A DNA stretch of 17,915 nucleotides, from assembly GCA_013152825.1 (NCBI GenBank), contig JAADFP010000004.1, positions 1 to 17,915 of the forward strand, given 5' to 3'. The stretch's first letter is position 1, and every line of letters begins with the position of its first letter. The notes below the pieces were generated by a model, which did not search any database, was not told where the DNA came from, and saw only the letters and a program-made list of their open reading frames with translations. This document shows positions 14,507 to 17,915 of this stretch, in pieces. The stretch comes from Caldisericota bacterium. GTDB taxonomy: Bacteria > CAIJMQ01 > JAADFP01. A program made the position numbers and the translations under genes.

Positions 14507-15558
14507 GAGTATGTAGTGTGATTATAGCCGGTGGAATTGGTGAGAGACTCTGGCCCCTTTCCAGACAGAATCTTCCCAAGCAGATGTTATGCCTGTGTGA
14601 AAAAGAGCCTTTGATAGAAGCTGCCATAAAAAGAATTGAACCCCTTTCCGGCAGGGATAAAATCTTGATATTTACTTCCCACTCTCTCAAACCTCATCTG
14701 GAGAGAGCATTGCCCTACCTTCCCCGCGAAAATATTATTGGTGAGCCTTGCCGGAGAAATACAGGCCCGGCTGTTGGGCTGGCTGCTTACTGGATAGAGA
14801 AGAATTTCGGAGAAGGAGTAATGGCAATATTGCCCTCTGACCACTTTATAAAAGAAGCAGATAAGTTTAGAAAGGTTATAGAGAGAGGATTACATGCCGC
14901 CTGGGAAAATGACGCATTGGTAACGGTAGGTATAACGCCTGACCGTCCAGAGACAGGCTACGGCTACATAGAGAGGGGAGAAGAGGTAAAAGAAGGGGTG
15001 TGGAAGGTGGCAAGGTTTATAGAAAAGCCCCCGCTGAAAAAAGCCAAAGAATTTGTTGCCTCTTCTTCGTTTTTATGGAACAGCGGTATGTTGCTCGGGA
15101 AGACTTCTACCATTCTCAGAAATATAAAACTGTATCTTCCCACCGTTTTTCAGGGATTGGAGGAAGTATTCCAGGGAAAGATAAGCCTGCAGGAGGTCTA
15201 TCCCACTTTTCCTGATATTTCCATTGACTACGGGGTGCTGGAAAAAAGTAAAGATGTTTTAATGGTGGAAGGTAACTTTTTCTGGGATGATGTGGGAAAT
15301 TGGTCAGCCATGGAAAGAATTCTACCCAAAGATAAAGAAGGTAATGCAAAGCAAGGGTTGTCTCTAAATCTTGATTCTCATGACCTCATTATATGGGGGC
15401 AGAAGGATAAACTTGTAGCTACACTGGGGGTAAAAGATTTAATTATTGTGGATACTCCTGATGCTTTACTGGTTATGGAGAAAAGTCTCGCCCAGGAGGT
15501 TAAAAAAATACTCGCCCGCTTGAGAGAAAAAAAAGAAAAATTTGAGAAGTACCTATGA
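14503..15558 (+). CDS. manC: Mannose-1-phosphate guanylyltransferase
   Basis: This enzyme makes GDP-mannose from mannose-1-phosphate and GTP, for polysaccharide or glycan synthesis. The 351-residue protein begins MRVCSVIIAGGIGERLWPLS, with the nucleotidyltransferase signature AGGxGxRLWPLSR...PKQ. It also has PSDHFI (metal-binding Asp), ETGYGYIERG, the substrate motif FIEKP and WNSGM. The C-terminal part ends around residue 351 without the mannose-6-phosphate isomerase cupin seen in long ManC proteins, so it is the short, monofunctional form. I use the ATG at 14503 because of the ATGA overlap with hisD and the GGGAGGG before it. It overlaps the nadC start by four bases. Confidence 0.93.
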   Translation: MRVCSVIIAGGIGERLWPLSRQNLPKQMLCLCEKEPLIEAAIKRIEPLSGRDKILIFTSHSLKPHLERALPYLPRENIIGEPCRRNTGPAVGLAAYWIEKNFGEGVMAILPSDHFIKEADKFRKVIERGLHAAWENDALVTVGITPDRPETGYGYIERGEEVKEGVWKVARFIEKPPLKKAKEFVASSSFLWNSGMLLGKTSTILRNIKLYLPTVFQGLEEVFQGKISLQEVYPTFPDISIDYGVLEKSKDVLMVEGNFFWDDVGNWSAMERILPKDKEGNAKQGLSLNLDSHDLIIWGQKDKLVATLGVKDLIIVDTPDALLVMEKSLAQEVKKILARLREKKEKFEKYL

Positions 15559-16421
15559 GAAAGCAAATACAACAGCTTATTGAAATAGCTTTGAGGGAAG
15601 ATATTGGCAAGGGAGATGTAACCACGCAATTGCTTTTTCCCTCTCCGGTTCTTTCCCGGGGGGAGATAATAGCAAAGGAAGAAGGTGTTATTTGCGGCTT
15701 GGGGATTGTAAAGGAAGTCTTTCTTTACCTGGATTCTTCTCTCAATTTTCGTTACCTGAAGGAAGAGGGGGGGGAAGTTGAAAAGGGAGAAAAAGTAATA
15801 GTGGTGGAAGGAGATGGAAGAAATATTTTAAAGGGTGAGAGAGTAGCCCTGAATTTCCTGGGTCATCTTTCCGGGATAGCTACCTATACGAAAAGTTTTG
15901 TGGAAAAAGTAAAAGATTTACCTGTTTATATCCTGGACACCAGGAAAAGACACCAGGAAAACTACACCTGCCTGGCGGGAATTGGAGAAATACGCGGTGA
16001 GAACAGGAGGGGGCAAGAACCACCGCATGGGACTTTACGACATGGTCCTTATAAAAGACAACCATCTTTCACTCCTGGGAGGAAAAAGGGAAGAAGCGAT
16101 AAGAAAGGCTCTTCAGGCAGCTTGTGGTAAAGGGTTTAAAGTAGAAATAGAAGTTGAGAGGAAGAGGCGCTCATTGCTGCGGAAGAAGGAGCAGATATTA
16201 TTATGCTGGATAATATGGGCAAGGAACAAATTATTGCAGCAGTAAAAAAGATTCGTGAAAAAAACAGTAAAGTAATAATTGAAGTTTCTGGAAGGGTTGA
16301 TCTTACCACGGTACATGAATATGCCCTTACCGGAATAGATTGGATATCAATAGGGAAAATAACTCATTCTGCTCCTGTCCTGGATTTTTCCCTTTACTTA
16401 TACCCCTTGGAAAGACTTTAA
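15555..16421 (+). pseudogene. nadC: Quinolinate phosphoribosyltransferase NadC, broken by two frameshifts
   Basis: NadC converts quinolinate and PRPP to nicotinate mononucleotide in NAD synthesis. Three frames together give a nearly full protein. Codons from 15555 read the N-terminal domain through AlaLeuAsnPheLeuGlyHisLeuSerGly and YILDTRK. A second frame gives LEKYAVRTGGGKNHRMGLYDMVLIKDNH, the PRPP and quinolinate binding region with its basic residues, up to VEIEVE near 16158. The third, back in the first frame, gives ADIIMLDNMGKEQ and ends THSAPVLDFSL before TAA at 16419-16421. The first break is a perfect 13-bp tandem duplication at 15936-15961; the second is a loss of one or four bases near 16155-16166. 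As written, translation stops at 16130 after 191 codons. All key residues survive, so decay is recent or the sequence is wrong. The start overlaps manC as ATGA. Confidence 0.9.
15936..15961. repeat. Perfect 13-bp tandem duplication breaking nadC
   Basis: GACACCAGGAAAA occurs twice in direct tandem, at 15936-15948 and 15949-15961. Removing one copy turns the frame after AspThrArgLys into ThrThrProAlaTrpArgGluLeuGluLysTyrAlaVal, the conserved NadC sequence. Confidence 0.95.
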
Positions 16422-16452
16422 ACTGGCCGGATGCAAAATACGGGATACATTT

Positions 16453-16480
16453 TAGACCATAGACTTTAGACGTTAGACGG
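16453..16480. repeat. Four tandem TAGACNN heptamers
   Basis: TAGACCA, TAGACTT, TAGACGT and TAGACGG follow each other with an exact 7-base period. The first five bases are constant and the last two vary. Confidence 0.8.
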
Positions 16481-16505
16481 GAAGAAGCCCAGAGCAGGAT
16501 ACAAG

Positions 16506-16538
16506 ATGACTACTTGTCATACCTGCGGAAGCAGGTAT
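16506..16538. repeat. REP-like double hairpin
   Basis: ATGAC-tactt-GTCAT (16506-16520) is followed, sharing two bases, by the perfect hairpin ATACCTGC-GGAA-GCAGGTAT (16519-16538) with a four-base loop, then CCAG. The form (gTCAT, arm, short loop, arm, TCCAG) resembles widespread REP-type palindromes of bacterial spacers. It could also act as a transcription stop after nadC, but no T-run follows. Confidence 0.6.
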
Positions 16539-16550
16539 CCAGAGATGGAA

Positions 16551-16582
16551 GTAAGTAAATAAGTGAATAGGTGAGTAAGTGA
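16551..16582. repeat. Degenerate 4-base tandem repeat (eight units)
   Basis: From 16551 the sequence divides into GTAA GTAA ATAA GTGA ATAG GTGA GTAA GTGA, eight units of the pattern RTRR. It is a decayed tetranucleotide repeat. Confidence 0.65.
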
Positions 16583-16595
16583 GGGGCACAAACCC

Positions 16596-16626
16596 GCCTG
16601 CTCCCGACTAAGGAGGACGGGCAGGC
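16596..16626. repeat. GC-rich nested inverted repeat
   Basis: Outer arms GCCTG and CAGGC enclose inner arms CTCC and GGAG around a CGACTAA loop. Alternatively a nine-base arm pairs with CGGGCAGGC with a two-base bulge. It belongs to the spacer repeat mosaic. Confidence 0.5.
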
Positions 16627-16700
16627 CAAACCAGATAACGAATTACGTAGAAAATTAAGTAGCTTACTGAATTTTGGCATTTGGGATTTTAATAACAGGA

Positions 16701-16736
16701 GAAGTTGGGCAACTTCCTGCCTTCTGAAAAAGAAGG
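16701..16736. repeat. Two inverted repeats just upstream of birA
   Basis: GAAGTT-GGGC-AACTTC (16701-16716) and CCTTCT-GAAAA-AGAAGG (16720-16736) stand three bases apart, 19 bases before the birA ATG. The first can be extended as CAGG...CCTG with a bulge. They may be REP-type elements or, if transcribed into the birA leader, affect its translation. Confidence 0.55.
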
Positions 16737-16755
16737 AAACAGGGAACTTTAGGAA

Positions 16756-17478
16756 ATGAGGTATAAAAAACTTTTCTACCCTGAGATTTCTTCCACCCGG
16801 GATGTTGCGCGGCAGATTATACAGGAGGGGGAGGAGGAATGTTTTGTGGTGGTAGCGGAGAAACAAGTTTCCGGTAGGGGACGGGGAAAAAGGATTTGGC
16901 ATTCTCCCCCGGGTGGACTTTACCTTTCCATAGCCATTCCCTCTCCAGAAATTACCGAGAAAGGCTTATCGTTTCTCTCTGCCTGGGTAGTAGCCAGGAG
17001 CATAAAAGATGAGACAGCAATTACTCCCCGGGTAAAATGGCCCAATGATATACTTATTCAAAACAAAAAAGTCTCCGGTATCCTGGTAGAAAAGGGAAAA
17101 GGAAAGAAAGATTTCTCCCTTATAGGGATGGGGATTAACCTGAATTCCCGGAAAGAGGATTTTCCTGCTTCTTTGAGAAAAAAGATAGTTTCTCTTAAGG
17201 ATATCGCAGGCAAAGAAATTCATTCGGAACGCTTTTTAGACCTCCTTTTAGACAACTTTTTCCATGGTCTGAAATTATTGAAAGAAAGAGGCTTTTCCTA
17301 TATACTTAACAAATGGTTGGAGTTCTCGTTACCTCTGGGAGAGCCGATAGCCTTTCATGCTGCTTCCCGTATAATAAAAGGGTTGTACTGGGGAGTAGGG
17401 AGAGAGGGAGAGTTGTATATCCGCACCACGGAAGGGAGAATTCTTTCTTTTGAAGAGGGCGAGATAATAAATAATTGA
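16756..17478 (+). CDS. birA: Biotin--[acetyl-CoA-carboxylase] ligase
   Basis: This ligase activates biotin with ATP and attaches it to the biotin carrier protein of acetyl-CoA carboxylase, whose AccD subunit is encoded in the same window. The 240-residue protein has the biotin/ATP loop GRGRGKRIW (residues 40-48) followed by HSPPGGLYLS, KWPNDI (94-99), KVSGILVE (105-112) and GMGINLN (124-130). A small C-terminal domain covers about residues 190-240. It lacks the N-terminal helix-turn-helix of E. coli BirA, so it is a class I ligase and not expected to repress biotin genes. The ATG is preceded by a weak TAGGAA. A repeat-rich spacer lies upstream, and coaX follows after 39 bp, a common pairing. 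Confidence 0.95.
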   Translation: MRYKKLFYPEISSTRDVARQIIQEGEEECFVVVAEKQVSGRGRGKRIWHSPPGGLYLSIAIPSPEITEKGLSFLSAWVVARSIKDETAITPRVKWPNDILIQNKKVSGILVEKGKGKKDFSLIGMGINLNSRKEDFPASLRKKIVSLKDIAGKEIHSERFLDLLLDNFFHGLKLLKERGFSYILNKWLEFSLPLGEPIAFHAASRIIKGLYWGVGREGELYIRTTEGRILSFEEGEIINN

Positions 17479-17490
17479 GCTTTAAGTTAT

Positions 17491-17506
17491 TCCCGTTGCA
17501 TCGGGA
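17491..17506 (+). promoter_or_regulatory. Small hairpin covering the coaX ribosome binding site
   Basis: TCCCG-ttgcat-CGGGA is a perfect five-base inverted repeat whose 3' arm contains most of the GGGAGG ribosome binding site of coaX. If it forms in the mRNA it would hide this site until ribosomes ending birA open it, giving coupling. It may also be a chance or REP-type palindrome. Confidence 0.4.
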
Positions 17507-17517
17507 GGGCAATATCA

Positions 17518-17915
17518 GTGATTATTACTGTTGATATAGGAAATACCATCATTGATGTTGGGGTTTTCCGGGGTAGTAAGATAGTCAATAGGGTTAAACT
17601 GTCCACCCGCAAAGAAGCTACGAAGTTTGAATATGCAGGTTTACTCTTTCCTTATTTTTCCGATTTTAAAGGGAAGATAAAGGGAGTAATAATATCTTCA
17701 GTTGTCCCTACTCTTACCTCTCGTTTTGTAGAGCTGGCAAAAGAAGAATGGGGTAAAAAAGTTATAGTGGTAAATGCTGATATGTGCACCGGGTTGAAGA
17801 TTCTTTACCATAAGCCTGAGGAGCTTGGTGCAGATAGAATAGCTGATGCAGTGGCGGTTACCCATTATTATAATCTCCCTGCTGTTGTGGTGGATTTTGG
17901 CACGGCTTTAACTAT
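17518..17915 (+). CDS. coaX: Type III pantothenate kinase CoaX (3' end cut by window)
   Basis: CoaX phosphorylates pantothenate, the first step of coenzyme A synthesis, and differs from CoaA by needing a monovalent cation and resisting feedback. The 132 codons present, of about 255 usual, include the phosphate-binding DIGNT at residues 6-10, SSVVPTLT, the catalytic GADRIAD at 104-110 with Asp106, and VVDFGTALT at the window edge. The start is the GTG at 17518-17520, because GGGAGG lies nine bases upstream and the MIITVDIGNT start fits the family; no ATG is near. It follows birA by 39 bp and is probably co-transcribed. The frame is clean up to the edge. Confidence 0.94.
   Translation, partial: MIITVDIGNTIIDVGVFRGSKIVNRVKLSTRKEATKFEYAGLLFPYFSDFKGKIKGVIISSVVPTLTSRFVELAKEEWGKKVIVVNADMCTGLKILYHKPEELGADRIADAVAVTHYYNLPAVVVDFGTALT

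Larger units (their letters stand above)
16422..16755. other. Repeat-rich intergenic region between nadC and birA
   Basis: This 334-bp spacer has no convincing gene. It is a mosaic of short repeats and hairpins: four TAGAC heptamers, two hairpins around a REP-like core, a run of degenerate 4-base units, a GC-rich hairpin, a stretch of AT-rich 'atttTggcatTtgggatttt' type sequence and two inverted repeats just before birA. An open frame crosses the region on the minus strand (16510-16902), but it runs over repeats and over birA, so I do not count it. Confidence 0.7.

Noticed and set aside
15767..15774. Run of eight G in nadC as the frameshift site
   Set aside because: The reading frame is intact and conserved on both sides of the run; the breaks are at 15936-15961 and near 16160.
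16453..16582. CRISPR array
   Set aside because: The repeats are 7 and 4 bases long without spacers of regular length and no cas genes are near.
16510..16902. Minus-strand open frame (130 codons) over the spacer and birA
   Set aside because: It is made of palindromic repeats and the antisense of birA; the 'DTCFRRYDK' end is the usual translation of a REP-like hairpin.

Overview
This window looks like chromosomal DNA from a diderm (Gram-negative-type) bacterium. It encodes the outer-membrane assembly protein BamA, a Skp/OmpH periplasmic chaperone and early lipid A enzymes (LpxC, LpxA, LpxI). Three features suggest an uncultured lineage with a streamlined gene order: lpxC fused to fabZ, the use of LpxI, and an uncharacterised PqqD/FtsX/ABC cassette. 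I cannot name the phylum from sequence alone; Omnitrophica/Aerophobetes-like groups are a guess. Genes are packed tightly, with many 4-base ATGA stop/start overlaps.

Layout. Positions 1-11914 are read entirely on the minus strand and positions 11997-17915 entirely on the plus strand. An 82-bp divergent promoter region (11915-11996) separates them. In transcription order the minus side has two parts. The first is a TrkA/KtrA-like RCK protein followed by an ABC ATPase with no permease. The second begins after a 173-bp gap with a strong promoter-like sequence and reads accD, bamA, skp, lpxC-fabZ, lpxA, lpxI, a Gfo/Idh/MocA oxidoreductase, a two-repeat unknown protein, a PqqD-like protein, a short FtsX permease and a LolD/MacB-type ATPase cut by the window edge. 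This part links fatty-acid initiation (AccD, FabZ), lipid A synthesis and outer-membrane protein assembly to a small uncharacterised export-like cassette.

The plus side reads murA, hisD, manC (mannose-1-phosphate guanylyltransferase) and nadC, the first three joined by ATGA overlaps and manC to nadC by the same kind of overlap. A 334-bp repeat-rich spacer follows, then birA (no DNA-binding domain) and the start of coaX. Biotin ligase and AccD both serve acetyl-CoA carboxylase; NadC, CoaX and BirA are cofactor genes.

The most striking direct observation is that two conserved genes are broken by perfect short tandem duplications. A 10-bp duplication shifts the frame inside the FabZ part of lpxC-fabZ. 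A 13-bp duplication shifts the frame at the Asp-Thr-Arg-Lys segment of nadC. Removing one copy restores a conserved protein in each case. nadC also carries a second, deletion-type frameshift. These may be slippage mutations, phase-variable sites or assembly errors. The other main lead is the coupled cassette of unknown protein, PqqD-like protein, reduced FtsX permease and ATPase. There is also a possible leaderless promoter at accD.
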